DNA of 64,000 bases from Fratercula arctica (taxonomy: Eukaryota; Chordata; Aves; Charadriiformes; Alcidae), in assembly GCA_947846985.1 (NCBI GenBank), contig CANTUZ010000001.1:992001-1056000 (forward strand), read 5' to 3'. The translations under genes and the position numbers were made by a program. Below are positions 12,926 through 26,560 of this stretch, piece after piece (within the stretch, counting starts at the first letter, position 1; each line of letters begins with the position of its first letter). A model generated the notes under the pieces. The model had not been told where the DNA came from, made no database searches, and saw only the letters and a list, made by a program, of their open reading frames with translations.

Positions 12926-13219
12926 TTGGCAACTCCCACCGGAGCCTGCGCCGCTGTGCAGGACTCTTCCAGCCGGGATCGGGCAGGGATTGCACCCAGC
13001 CAAATCCCCTCAGAGGTTGGTGGCAAATGTGCCAACGCAGATATTGTCCTCCAACTATGGCTGGAGACCCTTGGGAAAGAGCTATTTACTGGGAAGAGCA
13101 AATGGAGGTGGGAGGATGCGCAGACTGGGAACGAGAACAGCTATTGTGCAGAAGGACATACGTGTCTGCATACGCATCTCATGCGGACATGTGTGCAGAG
13201 CACATGGACACATACAGGG

Positions 13220-13396
13220 ATCACAGAATCATGGAAGGTTTGGGTGGGAAGGGACATTTAAAGATCATCCAGACCAACCCCCTGCCCTGGGCAAGGACAC
13301 CTCCCACCAGACCAGGTTGTTCCAAGCCCCATCCAACCTGGCCCTGAACCCCTCCAGGGATGGGGCATCTCCCACCTCTCTGGGCAACCTGGGCCA
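13220..13396 (-). mobile_element. CR1 3' fragment
   Basis: Antisense 3' end starting tcacagaatcatggaaggtt and extending to tctctgggcaacctgggcca. It is truncated where the next CR1 tip begins. Confidence 0.88.
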
Positions 13397-13399
13397 CAA

Positions 13400-13530
13400 T
13401 CATGGAATCATGGACTCACGGAATGGTTTGGCTTGGAAGGAACCTTTAAAGACCATCTAGTCCAACCCCTTGCCACAAGCAGGGACATCTCCAACTAGAC
13501 CAGGTTGCCCTGTCCAACCTGGCCATGAAT
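13400..13530 (-). mobile_element. CR1 3' fragment, head-to-tail with previous
   Basis: A second antisense 3' tip (atggaatcatggactcacgg) starts a few bases after the previous copy ends, followed by accatctagtccaacccctt. The arrangement suggests insertion of one CR1 into, or truncation of one by, the other. Confidence 0.85.
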
Positions 13531-14404
13531 ATTCAGGTTCAGACCTAACGGGAGGGACGTTTGGCAGTGCACAGGGAGCTCGGATCTTCTCTGGTCCTGG
13601 GTGATGCTGAGGGGCATCAAACCAAGACGGTGCTGTCATGAACTCCCCAGGGACAGAGGAAAGCAGGAGGATCTGCTGGGTGAAACACCACTATTTGGGG
13701 TGGTGGGGGTAAGAGTTCAGGCCAGTTTAGGCCAGATTTCAAGTCAAAACAGCCACATTTCCCTGCAAAATATTAAAATATGGCCCAGGGCAAAGTGAGG
13801 CGTACAAAACTGGGGCTGACCCCGGTGGGTGCTCACCGAGGAGCGTCCCACCAGTGTCACAGCAAACGCCCTTGCAGGACCTGCTCTGCTTTGGTCCGAC
13901 CCTGCTCCTGGTCCTCCTCCATCCCTGTTCCCCCCATGCAGGCTGGGGAAGGTTCGTTAGACGGGACGTTACCTGGAGGCCTCTCTGGAAATGGGATGGT
14001 GATGGGTTTTCCTTTCTTAATCCGTCAGTTCCTGCGAATTGCTGCACTCCCATAACCGGCCCTGGGGGTTGTGACCCCCCTCACGCCGCTCGTTACAGCA
14101 CTGACGGCTGGTTCATTAGCAATCAAGCCCCGATCTGTACGTGCGACTGAATTAACACAACATGCAGCCTTTAACTGGTTCCCCCGCTCGCTGCCCGGCC
14201 GGGCATTGAGCGGTTCCAGGTGCAGCGGTCGGGGATGGAGGTGCTCGAGACACAGGAGCTGGGATTTATTGCTTCTGGGAGGCAATTACAGAAGGACGAG
14301 GAAAAGAAAACCAGAACAGCCCTTTTTTATGGCATTGTTTTACTTTTGATCTTCTTTCGACGCGTGGCTGGAGATGGTCCGGGGCAAGTGGCCCCAAGGT
14401 GGTC

Positions 14405-14475
14405 CTGCTGGAGCAGGGGGGTGGGAGGAGATGACCTTCAGAGGTCCCTGCCAATTCCACCTCGCTGTGAGTCTC
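14405..14475 (+). mobile_element. Degenerate CR1 3' tail
   Basis: The sequence gggaggagatgaccttcaga and tgccaattccacctcgctgtgagtctctgtg resembles a decayed plus-strand CR1 3' end. Assignment is tentative. Confidence 0.5.
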
Positions 14476-14682
14476 TGTGTCATTTTATCCGTGTCCGTTC
14501 CCCGCTGGGGGGTGTTGGGGGGAGGAATGAATCCCATGTGGGCGCAGGGGGCAGCTCTGCTGGTGTCCCCTCTTTGTCCCAGCTCCCACCCCATGCTGTC
14601 CTCCATGGGACAGAGCTGGGAACATCCCAAAGGTTTAAATGGGAATCAGGGAGCCCGGCTTTAAACCCTGGGTGTTTAAAGT

Positions 14683-15528
14683 CTTAGCTATCTGATGGCA
14701 CAAAGCTGGGAGAGGTGGGTGACACACCAGAAGGCCGTGCCACCATCCAGCCAGACCTGAGCAGGTGGAGACTTGGGTGGAGAGGAACCCAATGGAGTTC
14801 AACATGGGCAAGTGTAGGGTCCTGCACCTGGGGAGGAACAACCCCCCGCACCAGCACAGGTTGGGGCTGACCTGCTGGAGAGCAGCTCTGCAGAGAGGGA
14901 CCTGGGAGTCCTGGGGGACAACAGGTTGCCCACGAGCCAGCCATGTGCTCTGGTGGCTAAGAAGGCCAATGGTCTCCTGGGGGGCATCAAGAAGAGTGTG
15001 GCCAGCAGGTGGAGGGAGGTCATCCTCCCCCTCTGCTCTGCCCTGGGGAGGCCACAGCTGGAGTCCTGGGTCCAGTTCTGGGCTCCCCGGTTCCAGAAGG
15101 ACAGGGAACTGCTGGAGAGAGTCCAGCTGAGGCTCCGGAGATGCGGAGGGGCTGGAGCATCTCTGTGCTGAGGAAAGGCTGAGAGCCCTGGGGCTGTTCC
15201 GCCTGGAGAAGAGCAGAGTGAGAGGGGATCTCATCAATGCTCAGCAAGAGCTAAAGGGCGGGGGGCAAGAGGATGGGGCCAGACTCTTCTCAGTGGTGCC
15301 CGGGGACAGGACAAGAGGCAATGGGCACCAACTGGAATGAAGAAAATAAGGACAAGTTCATTTTGAGGGTGGCAGAGCCCTGGCACAGGCTGCCCAGAGA
15401 GGTGTGGAGTCTCCATCTCTGGAGATATCCCAAACCCATCTCCAACCTGGTCTGGGTGACCCTGCTCTGGCAGGGGATTGGACTGGATGGTCCCCGATGG
15501 TCCCTTCCCACCCCTACAATTCTGTGAT
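14683..15528 (+). mobile_element. CR1 LINE fragment, about 850 bp
   Basis: It starts within the reverse transcriptase just after the catalytic motif (decayed DGTKLGEVGDTPEGRATIQ), and continues with the [18 protein letters not shown] equivalent, [20 protein letters not shown] and [19 protein letters not shown], then a 3' tip ending acaattctgtgatccctg. The frame is broken several times. Sister copies are at 33935-34520, 57050-57452 and 62098-62880. Confidence 0.92.
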
Positions 15529-16109
15529 CCCTGAACCACCTCCCTACTAAGCCGCCACCACCCAGAAATAACTCTAACCTATCTTTGCTAAAAGCTGCCA
15601 GGTGAAAAACGAACTCAGCCACGCCAACAGCCTCTGCCCTTTGGATCCCAAACATTTCAGCCGCGCACAAAACCGAAGCTGCTGTCTGCCCCATCCGCAC
15701 TGGCACAACGCGATGAGTGGGACACAGAAACCTGATTTTCAGAATTTTATCCTTCTAAGTATTTACAGTGTTATTAGTAACAGAGGCAAAAAAAAAAAAA
15801 TGACGTTCCCCACACAGGATGTCCAAACGAGAGCAGCATCCGGCGGGGAACGCAGGATGTGGTCAAACCCGTTTGGATTTTTACAATTCAGATATTCTGG
15901 TGACACGGACGGGGACCTTCATGGGTTCATTTTAAGGCAGCAGAAGCCCTTTGCTGGTCCCGCACATGCTCAGACCTCGCGTTTCTCTCCCATGGATGAA
16001 TTTAACGTGCTGCAGCAATGCCGGACCACAACCCCCACCAAGAACCAACCCCCCCGTCCCGTTACCGACAGCACCCCGAGGGTAAAATGCTGCGGGGAAG
16101 TGGCATTAC

Positions 16110-16165
16110 CTTTTTGACGTCCTTATGGATGTATTTGGCCGTCTGCTTGGCCAGCTCGGTTTTAC
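16110..16165 (-). CDS. CLPB: CLPB internal exon: second half of Walker A
   Basis: This exon is 56 nt: GT completing the P-loop Gly, then 18 codons KTELAKQTAKYIHKDVKK. The first Lys and Thr are the nucleotide-binding residues of Walker A (GxxGxGKT). The rest is the helix that follows the P-loop. Its size and splice phase fit only between the exons at 19097 and 11757. The acceptor is ggcacag/GTAAAA and the donor AAAAG/gtaatg. Skipping this 56-nt exon would shift the frame and destroy the ATPase, so it must be constitutive for function. No repeat overlaps it. Confidence 0.97.
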
Positions 16166-16334
16166 CTGTGCCGGAGACAAGAAGAAAAGATTCGTGTTAA
16201 ACCCAACTTGTCCACCCCCAGCTGACGCCGGGGCTGGCACCCCCATAACCAAAACACGCATTTTTTTCCTGCAAAATCCCTGCTTGGGAAGAGGGATGCC
16301 CAGGATAACACCCCGCCGGGGCACCGGGACGGGC

Positions 16335-16545
16335 AGCAGTAGGGGTTGGGCAGCGTGCTTCAGTTTTAATAGCTGATGGCTGTTAAATATTTAATAGCTG
16401 ATTAAATATACGATGGGCAGAGAAATTGCTATTTTTGCTATTATTGCTGTTTCTGCCATTATTGCTATTTTTGCTACTATTGCTATTCAATTGCTATTTA
16501 ATAGCTGATGGAATACACGATGGGCAGAGAAAGTGCTATTTTTTT
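16335..16545. repeat. AT-rich low-complexity patch with duplicated segment
   Basis: The segments tttaatagctgattaaatat.acgatgggcagagaaa and tttaatagctgatggaatac.acgatgggcagagaaa flank a run of TTGCTATTT/TTGCTATTA units (about 16425-16500). This looks like slippage plus a local duplication. Confidence 0.7.
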
Positions 16546-18189
16546 TCCCCAAAAAAGGTGGGGTTAGATCTTTTTTTTCTGCCACATTCACTCCCCATAT
16601 TCTCAGTTCCATGCGCAATGTCTTTTCCTCTCTAGATAGAGAATTTCAGGGAAGTGGGATATCCTTTCTTTATTTTATTTCTGTATATATATATATATAT
16701 TTATATATGGTGACTGTCATAAAATGCTTGGATTAGGACCCAGCAGTAACAGGGCAGATCCACGCTGACACAGGGAAACAGACACTCCGACTCACGGAAA
16801 GCTGGATCCTGTCCTTCATCCAGGGAAAAACCATCATTAAACAGGCAGGGCTGGGAAAAATCCCCGTCTCCGGCAAAGCTGGGGCTTCCCCGCTAGGTTT
16901 AGTGGGTTTATTGGGTGCAGAATGCGGCTGGTTTGGGCTCCCCAGTTTTCTCAGGGATGTTCCGTGGGTGAACACCCATCTGAAGCCCATCGGCTACCCA
17001 GATATCCACATTATATTCAACCACGCTCGGGAAAATAAACCCTCCGGCATGCTGGGGCAGGGAGCGGGCAGCTGGACGTGCCAGAAATAAAAAACCCCAT
17101 GTCTTAAAAACCAAACTACCTAAAAAACCCCCAAAGGACAGCCTTACTGGAGTATTCCACATGCCCCAGCCCCACGTCCATAGGATCCTGTAATTCGATC
17201 ACCCCAAAATGGGAATTCAGGACTCTGCTGGGAAGCCTGCACCAGCGGATTAAAATCATAATTCAGCATTTTGCTTCAGTTGGAGCTTTGGTGACTTGGG
17301 ATGTAAGATACAGGTGTATGTGTGTGCACCTACATGTATCGTACGTACACAGATATAGAAATGGAGCTTTAAAGTGTTTAACTGCCCTGGGAACCTACTG
17401 AAATCTACTGAAGATATTTTATTTTGCACGTATTTGGGCTTTCAGATTGCTGTCACCTCGAGACCTCTATAAAACACCCATTTGTCACAATACAACCCTC
17501 TGCTGCTTTGCTTTCTCATTTCAATAGTCATTTTTCACAAAAGAATCCAAAAAAACCACCCCCCCCGGCAAATACCCGGCATTGGAGAGTGGAGGGTTTA
17601 CACTCCCCGGCCTTCAGACCTGCTGGAAGCAGCGCGGTGGAGTCTCAGAACCCCTTTCTTACTGGTTTTATACAGCTTTGTAGCAACTGGTTTAGAGGAA
17701 TCCTGGAGTGTGTCCCGGTGCCTTAACCCCTCTGGCACCACCACCTTCCCCGGGATTCACAGGAGAAGCAGGAGAAGCACCGAGGTTGTTTCAAATGTCA
17801 CGGCTCGGTTACTTTAAAGCTGGGTGGTTTTTGGGGTCTTTTTTTTGTCGGTTTTTGGTTTTTTTCCCCTGAGTAAAAGTCATTTTGCCCATTTCGTGAT
17901 CAGCTGTCGTGTTGCATTTGATTGTGCTGGAGGACAAATATTATCGGTGTCAATAAAATGCTGTCGTGACAAAGCAGCCCTGGCCCACAGGAGCAGGACG
18001 AGTGGAGTTATCTACTGTCCCCCGGCCCGGGGAGGTAGGCCTGCTCTCAAAATACCACTTTTATTGCAAAAACTGCCCCTTTTTGGGGTTGTGAGGGTGG
18101 ACGGTCGCTGGGATGATTCAGGGGACGTAGGCAGTGCGTGCCCTGTGGGACCAGGGACTGGGTGCCCGGTTGGAAGGATGGCAGCAGCA

Positions 18190-19238
<1,049 letters not shown>

Positions 19239-19458
19239 TCAATGACACAAAAGCAAGTATAATTATCACTAAGTACACACTGTGTTTTACTGCTCTCTGC
19301 CCACTCAAAGTCCTCGCTGCCATTAGTGCTCTCTAATTTGATTAGCCAGGCAAGGCCCCAGAGACACCTAATCAGGTTAGCATGGATTTGGAGAGATGCC
19401 CGGAGCAGATTTCGGATAAAGTTTTCCAGGATGTGCACTCAGTGTTGCCAGGGAGACG

Positions 19459-20163
19459 GTGGGGAGGGGGGGACAGGGATGGAGGGGTGGAGGGAGGGAT
19501 GGAGGGCTGGAGGGATGGAGGGAGGGATGCACGGAGGGATGGAGGGAGGGAGGGAGGGAGGGAGGGATGGAGGGATGGATGGATGGATGGATGGATGGAT
19601 GGAGGCGTGAAGGGAGGGACAGAGGGATTGAGGGAAGGATGGAGAGATGGAGGGAGGGATGGATGGACAGAGGGATGGAGGGAGGGAGGGAGGGAGGGAG
19701 GGAGGGAGGGATGGATGGATGGATGGATGGATGGATGGATGGACGGATGGAGGTGTGGATGGATGGATGGATGGATGGATGGATGGATGGATGGAGGTGT
19801 GGAGGGAGGGATGGAGGGAGGGATGGAGTGAGGAAGGGATGGAGGGAGGGAGGGAGGGATGGAAGGAGGTAGGGGTGGAGGGAGGAGGGATGGAAGGAGG
19901 GAGGGGTGGATGGAGGAGGGATGGATGGAGGAACAGAGGGAGGGATGGAGGGATTGAGGGATGGACAGAGGGCTGGAGGGATGGAGGGAGGGATGGAGGG
20001 AGGGATGGAGGGAGGAAGGGATGGAGGGAGGGATGGAGGGAGGAAGGGATGGAGGAATGGAGGGGTGGATTGAGGAAGGGATGGATGGAGGGACAGAGAG
20101 AGGGACAGAGGGATGGAGGGAGGGATAGAGGCAGGAAGAGATGAGGGATGGAGGGATGGGGGA
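19459..20163. repeat. (GGAT)n/(GGAG)n variable array, 700 bp
   Basis: Blocks of pure GGAT alternate with GGAGG-GAT units (gatggagggagggatggagg). In the CLPB transcript this reads CCAUCCCUCCCUCC, i.e. C/U-rich. The [15 protein letters not shown] open frames of up to 276 codons on the minus strand are repeat translations, not genes. Confidence 0.97.
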
Positions 20164-20327
20164 TTGCAAGGGGAGGATGCGAGAGGCACACTGCCTTGCC
20201 AGCTCACGAGTGCAACCTTTCTGCCAAAAAGCAGGTTTTAAGAGTTTTATGCATTATTTCTCACATGTGAATGGAAAGAGGGAGGCAACTGAAGGCCACA
20301 AAAGCTCTGAGCTGGTGCAAGTCTAGC

Positions 20328-20672
20328 TCTGTACTGGTGAGGGGTCTGGAGCACAAGCCTTGTGAGGAGCGGCTGAGGGAGCTGGGGGTGTTCAGCCTGG
20401 AGAAAAGGAGGCTGAGGGGAGACCTTCTCGCTCTCTACAGCTCCCTGAAAGGAGGGTGTAGCCGGGGGGGTCAGTCTCTTCTTCCAGGGAACAGGCCATG
20501 GGACAAGAGGAAACGGCCTCAAGTTGCACCAGGGCAGGTTTAGGATGGATATGAGGAAAAATTTCTTCCCCTAAAGGATTATCAAGCACTGGAAGAGGCT
20601 GCCCAGGGCAGTGGTGGAGTCGCCATCCCTGGAGGGATTTAAAAGCCGGGCAGACATGGTGCTGAGGGACAT
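20328..20672 (+). mobile_element. CR1 LINE fragment, first part of a mosaic
   Basis: Plus-strand copy with [20 protein letters not shown] and [21 protein letters not shown], ending at ggtgctgagggacatgggtg, where the usual 3' tip is missing. Confidence 0.9.
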
Positions 20673-20679
20673 GGGTGCA

Positions 20680-20828
20680 AATTGAGACTGCTTCCTCTTG
20701 TCCCATCGCCTGTCCCTGGAGGTGTCCAAGGCCAGGTTGGACGGGGCTTGGAGCAACCTGAGCTGGTGGGAGGTGTCTCTGGGTGGCACTGGGTGGTCTT
20801 TAAGGTCCCTTCCAAACCCAACCATTTC
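20680..20828 (+). mobile_element. CR1 3' end joined to the previous copy
   Basis: About 30 bp of apparent antisense CR1 (gcttcctcttgtcccatcgc) precede a plus-strand 3' end of another subfamily (gtgtccaaggccaggttgga to aacccaaccatttctccaca). The block is a mosaic of three CR1 pieces. Confidence 0.75.
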
Positions 20829-21261
20829 TCCACAGCAAAGTGAGGTGGTGCAAGGGTGCAGAGAGCTCCCCACATCTCCATTCCTGCCCTCACCACCGCC
20901 ATGCACTGAATTCCCAGCTGCTTGTTCAGAGACGCTCACACCTCAGTCTTCCTGATTTATCTGCAGTATTTAAACATGGCCTGCGTTACAGCTCTTAAAA
21001 AGTGTTATTCTTCCCATATGTATTGGTGTGCATGGTAAAGGCCTTTGCCATGTTTTGTAAGAATGGACAGGAACTGAAACCACGTGGTGCTGGAGATGAG
21101 GGGGAAGCTCCAGCGAACAAGGGACCTGCCAACGTCCTCTCCCAAGGGTGCGGGGCAGCTGCCAGACGTCAGCGAGACCGAAGATGTGATGCGTTACGTT
21201 TGAAATAGGGCACAAAATGGGCAAGATGCCCAAGAACGCTAACCTGCGCTATTTCTATGGT

Positions 21262-22091
21262 AGAAGAAGCGACCTGGATGAGCTGGAGAGGTGGGCCCGA
21301 GCAAACCTTATGGAGTTCAACAAGGCCAAGTGCGAGGTCCTGCACTTGGGTCAGGACAACCCTCGTTATCAGTACAGGCTGGGGGATGAGGTGACAGAGA
21401 GCAGCCCTGCGGAAAAGGACTTGGGGGTCCTGGTGGGTGAAAAGCTGAACGTGAATGAACAATGTGCGCTTGCAGCCCAGAAGGCCAATCGCAGCCTGGG
21501 CTGCACCAAAAGAAGCGTGGCCAGCAGATCCAGAGAGGGGATCCTGCCCCTCTCCTCTGCTCTGGTGACACCCCACCTGGAGTACTGTGTCCAGCTCTGG
21601 AGCCCTCAGCACAAGGACATGGACCTGTTGGAGCCGGGCCAGAGGAGGCCCTGGAGATGCTGGGAGGGCTGGAGCCCCTCTGCTGTGAGGACAGGCTGAG
21701 AGAGTTGGGGGGGTTCAGCCTGGAGAAGAGAAGGCTCTGTGGAGACCTTCCAGCCCCTTCCAGTCCCTCAAGGGGCTCCAGGAAAGCTGGGGAGGGACTC
21801 TGGATGAGGGAGGGGAGCCATGGGATGAGGGGCAATGGTTTTAAAGTAGAGCAGGGCAGGTTACATTAGACATTAGGAAGAAGTTCTTTACACTGAGGGT
21901 GGTGAGACACTGGCCCAGGTTGCCCAGAGAGGTGGTGGAGGCCCCATCCCTGGAGACATTCAAGGCCAGGCTTGATGAGGCTCTGAGCAACCTGATCTTT
22001 GAAGATGTCCCTGCTCACTGCAGGGGGGTTGGACTAGATGGCCTTTAAAGGTCCCTTCCAGCCCAACACATTCTATGATTCTATGATTTTA
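21262..22091 (+). mobile_element. CR1 LINE fragment, about 830 bp
   Basis: It encodes [60 protein letters not shown] and TPHLEYCVQLWSPQHKD, one of the best-preserved CR1 coding stretches in the window, then the 3' UTR and the tip attctatgattctatgat. The frame breaks after LEPGQRRPWRC. Confidence 0.94.
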
Positions 22092-23109
22092 AGAACCAAA
22101 TCGCAGCACCAGAGGCAGCACGAAGAACGGAGAGGAATCACTCAAGAGACCCGCAGCTCATCTGCACTTCTCAAATAAGCTCTTTACGCACCACTGCACA
22201 AGTAGAACTACAAAGCTCCGCGTTCGCTGCTTTTCAGTGGCGTCCACAGCAAACACAGGAATAAAACGGCATCTCCTCTCTTTTTTCTGCTTCCCATCCC
22301 CAAAAGGCAGCCTGGGACTGAGCCTCTGTCCCCGTCCCTCAGCTCGCAGATGCCCCTGTCTCCAACCGGGGAGACTGGGGATTTGTTTTCTCCCCAGAGC
22401 TGGCAGGAGAGAGTCATAGTAACCGGTAGAATTGGGGAATTCTGAAATTCAACCTCAAAAAGAAAGCCAGTCCACAAAACCCCTCCACTTGTTGGGGAAA
22501 ATAAAAAGACCCCTAAGAAAAGGCATCCTAGCTGGGCCACGTGAAGAGGTCTTCCCACAGGAAGAGCAAACCGATATGGGAAACACTTAACAAATACTTC
22601 CATTTTGCATGTAAAAAGAAGCCGGACACCGTAGGCTACAGACTGGGGGGGGAAACGCTGTCCCTGCCCACAGAAGACGCGGTGGGAAGATGTTGAGATG
22701 TCCCCGCAGCCGGATGGTGCAGAGCTGCACTGAAGAGTTGAGGTAAAACAGTCATTTTCAGTAATGTTGAGAGACTTTACTTTCTAGCTCGGCTTCTTCA
22801 CACGGGAATTGGTCACAAAGTTCTGGGAGCTGCTCCCGTTGCAGAAGACCTGCAGGCGGCCGGTGGCTGTACTGGGGAGACTGGAACGGGGTGGAATCTG
22901 GCAAGGATCAGGAAAACAAGTGCAAAAATCCAAGCCAGCCTGAAAACTGCAAGAGGAAAATCAATCTGCTGAGGAGATTAACGAGGCTAATGAGGAGAGG
23001 TTTGAGGGTTGGTTTGACCACAGTCATTGAGCGTCTCAAGAACGCACACAACTCGCTCATCCAGAGGATGAAACGAACGTGCTCCAGGGGCCAGATGAAT
23101 TCAAGCTAG

Positions 23110-23300
23110 AAATAAGGCAGAATGTTTTTTAACAATGAGGGTGATTAACTGTTGCAGCCGCTAACGAAGAGGAGCGTGATTGAATTCCTAAACCCTGCAG
23201 GGAAAGACCAGGGTCTTCCTCAAAGGTGGTGGTGGCTCAGCCAGGGGATGAAGGCTCGCATCGCTGTGCTACGCAGGGGGTCAGACCAAACAGCCAAAAA
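23110..23300 (+). mobile_element. Ancient CR1/L3-like relic
   Basis: Strongly decayed: tcaagctagaaataaggcag, then acaatgagggtgattaactg, and gctgtgctacgcagggggtc followed by agaccaaaca. This order (lysine-rich ORF end, then a TGT-TATGCAGG-AGGTCAGACTAGATGA-like 3' end) recalls the old amniote CR1/L3 lineage rather than modern avian CR1. The left boundary could extend to about 22890. Confidence 0.6.
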
Positions 23301-24559
23301 AGCCCAATTTAACCTTAAAAACCAGGGGTGTTTTACCCAGCGAAAGGGGATGGTGAAGTTAGTGGGGACTCGAGCCCCAGCGCCGCGAGGATGCACCAGT
23401 TTCTGCCTGGACGCCATCGAGATGCATTACCCAGTGCCGTAGCCACACTAATAAGTCCTGCCTCTCGTCAAGGCTTAATTAGCCGAGGCGTAGAGCCAGG
23501 CTGCGGGCCTGGCCCTGTCTCGCCCTGCCCGCTGTCTCCGCTTGGGCTCTGGGCAGACGTCCCAGCCCATCTCTGAGGGCATCGCATCCCTGCTGCCGCC
23601 CTTTTACCGCAGCAATACCTGAGGTCAAACAGACGGGCTGGCTATATTTTATAAAAACGGATGGGGAATAACGCGACTGCTGACAATTTCTGCAGCTCTC
23701 TGGGCTAAGATAATAAAGGTAAACAGCTTTTGCTTCAGGGCACGGAGTGACCACTCGCAGGGGTCAGCGCGTTCGATGGTCCGGAGGCTGTGAGGTTAAC
23801 TGCGGTCTTTTTTCACTCCCCTCTGCAGAGGGACACGCGACTATGCGTAACCGCTCGTCTCACTCATAGCAACGCTGGGGATACAAACCACCCCGTAAAA
23901 ACTACCATAAAGTGATGGAGAGGGAGATCCTGGCTGGAAGGTGTTGATGGTTGTTAGTTAGGTCGTCGGAGTGAAGAGGGGCAAAACCTTTTCTACAAGC
24001 AGCCTTAAAATAATGCGATATTCTAGCACGCAGCCTGGCCTCGGCGCTCTTGAGATTTGGAAAACCTAAAAAATTCTGCTTGTCACCAGAGAGGGGCCAC
24101 CACAACCCCAGGTCTCATGGCCACGGCCATGGGAAGCTCTTCTAGGTTGGCCATGGCACAGTTTGGCTTCATCAAGAGGAACACAGATGCCATCTTGGGA
24201 CAGGGCAGGACATCAGGGCCGGTCTGAAGGATGAAAAACTCAACCAGGAGCACACCAACCTTGGGGTTTGCATCCACCAAGAAGTTGCTGGCCACGCTGA
24301 CCATTCTCTGTCCATAAGCCATGCAAGAAATGGGTGCTTGTGCCTCTTGGAGAGCTCTTCCCCTTCCTCCCGTAGCTGCAGGGATGGCAGAAATAAAGAA
24401 ATAAAAGGAGGCAGGTCACGTCGCTTTGCTGAAATTTCATTAAGACGTTGAGAGCCAGTGTCCGAGCGAAGAAGCCGGCGATGACGCCTGGGCCTTCTTC
24501 TTCGGAGCCATTTCCCGCGTCGCTGCAGTTGCTCTCACTTTATTTTGTCCATCTGTAAC

Positions 24560-24760
24560 GGCGTAACGGTGGCGCGGTGTCTCCGAGAGGCCCTTCAGCT
24601 CGCTATTGAACTGATAAATTCACTGTATTACTTTACACAAATCAATACCCGAGCAGTTATCAGGGGTTGATGTGACCGAAATTGGTTTCAGCCAATTTGT
24701 GAGCGTAATAAATGTCCATTTATCAAATCAATTCATTCGGCAGCGCTCCTCAGACCGCCC
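24560..24760. promoter_or_regulatory. Candidate conserved noncoding element
   Basis: Unique AT-rich block with several TAAAT, CAAATCAAT and TGATAAAT motifs on both strands (ttgaactgataaattcactg and tttatcaaatcaattcattc). It resembles homeodomain-site-rich enhancer sequence. This is a judgement from composition only. Confidence 0.25.
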
Positions 24761-26029
24761 GGGCTCAGGGTACCACGGGGTGACGTCCCCAGGTCCGTGG
24801 CATCGCTCTCCCCTGTCCCAGCTCCTCCACACCCCAAAGAACCCCTCATCCACCCCACTGCCAGGGATGAGGAAGAGGATGAACCTCAAACCAGACCAAA
24901 GCTCTTCCCTTGCGAAGCCTGACCCGACACGCAGGCAATAGCGTTGAAATACACAACTTGGAAAGGATCCTAAATTGCCCAAAATAAACCCGTTTCCCTT
25001 TGGACCAGGGCAGGATGACATTCCTGCTTAGCCATCTTCCTTCAGTTTGGAATGCCAACTGATTTCAACATTATAACTGCTCAGTGCGCTCAAAATTTGT
25101 AGCTTTATGATTAAAAAGTAGATTTTTCTGCACTACCCTTTTACTCCAAGTCTCTGCACTAAAAAATAAACAAGGAAGGAGGACGGATTTTTCTTCCTCC
25201 CTCCTTACTCAACTTCAGGAAGAGCCGTAACAGGTTACTTCGCTCCAAAAGGTTTGGAAAACCAGCAGTGGGAAGTGGAGTTTGTGACCCCCCCACCTCT
25301 CCGTGACCACTGCCTGGCAGATGCTGTGTCTCTACACAGAAATATTCTTTCTCTGGCATAATATCCAGGGTATGAGATCACAAACCAAAAAAAAAAAAAG
25401 ATATATATTTTCCAAAAAGGCCCTCCTTTGGTTCATAACCCAAAATGGGAGAAGGTTTCCGTCGATCCCCGCGATGGATGCCCTGCTTCGCCTGGTGCCT
25501 CCGCATCCTCCAGTGAAAAGGCAGGTGAGACCGAGCCAAACTGGGTGCAGGATGGTTTCTGAGAGTTCCCTGCAAACACCATCTCGAGCCTTTTACCTGA
25601 CCCTTCTCATCAACCGACTGCAGCATCCTGGCTGCCATTAGAGCGATGACCTGCCTGTTTCTTCCCGACATGCTATGAGACGGAATATTTCATTGGGATT
25701 TTGTTAAAACGAAGTCCACGCCCGCAGAAGGGGAGCACTGCTGGCCCAGCGCTGGGAGCAATCCTGCCCCCTTGGAGATGCCCTGGTTAATTGGTTAATT
25801 ACCACCAACCTTTTACCAGCCCTGCCACTGGCCGTCCTGCTCCAGATGGCAGGACGGAGAGGAACGGGGCTCAGATTTAAAGGGCAGAGGAGGGTTTCCT
25901 CCCTCTGAGGCAGAGACGTCAGGCTGCGGCGAGCTCCATGCGAGCATCCCGGTCCCTCCCCACCACCCCACAGCAAACCCCAGAGCCCATGTTCCCTTCG
26001 CATCCCGGGCTGAGCCCCTCTGGAGACCG

Positions 26030-26560
26030 TTTGGATCAGGCACCGAGTGACGGGTGAAATCGGATTATTCAATTAAGGCAGTGGTTATAAATTAACCGTA
26101 TCGGGCAGGCTCGGTAAATCTCGGGACGCGGCAGGCGGCAAAGTCTCCGAGCCAACACACCGCACCGGGGAGCGCGGGACAGGAGGCCCGGGGAGGAGGC
26201 GAAGCGGCAGGCAAAACCAGTTGAGAATAAAATAAACAACAAAAAATAGATGTGGAAGCACTTGAAAAGAACAAGTCCTGTCTCTAAATCCCCCCTTCCT
26301 GAAAGAAAACAAGCGAAACGGGGCAGAAAGGGAGGGGGGGGGAGGAGGGGACGGAGACTCTCCTCCTCCTCCTCGTGGCCTGATATCCCGAGGCTGCGGG
26401 GGGATCAAGCACATTCCCTATAATTCAATAAGAGGAGCCTCCATAAAGGCAGCCGCTTTAATGTGCAGAAACACCACCTGTGTCAGAACCAGGCACTGCC
26501 CATTAATCACAGCTTCCCAATTAGCCGCTGCCCCCAGGCAGAGCCGCTCTGGGAAGGCAG
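26030..26560. promoter_or_regulatory. Candidate conserved noncoding block
   Basis: Repeat-free interval including attattcaattaaggcagtg, cctataattcaataagagga and cattaatcacagcttcccaa followed by ttagccgctgcc. The motifs ATTA/TAAT and CAATTA recur within GC-rich surroundings. Function is inferred only from composition. Confidence 0.25.

Larger units (their letters stand above)
11758..16109 (-). other. CLPB: CLPB intron with compound microsatellite and CR1
   Basis: This 4.4-kb intron contains the penta/hexanucleotide array (12330-12830), CR1 tails at 12831-12925, 13220-13396, 13400-13530 and (weak) 14405-14475, and a longer CR1 at 14683-15528. Positions 11760-12325, 13535-14400 and 15530-16105 hold nothing I recognise. 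Confidence 0.85.

Noticed and set aside
12271..13101. 276- and 230-codon minus-strand open frames rich in Ser, Leu, Phe and Tyr
   Set aside because: Translation of the pentanucleotide array; no domain and no splice or start context.
19372..20207. Long Ser/Pro/His/Ile open frames (up to 276 codons) on the minus strand
   Set aside because: Pure translation of the GGAT/GGAGG array; all frames are open because the units lack stops.
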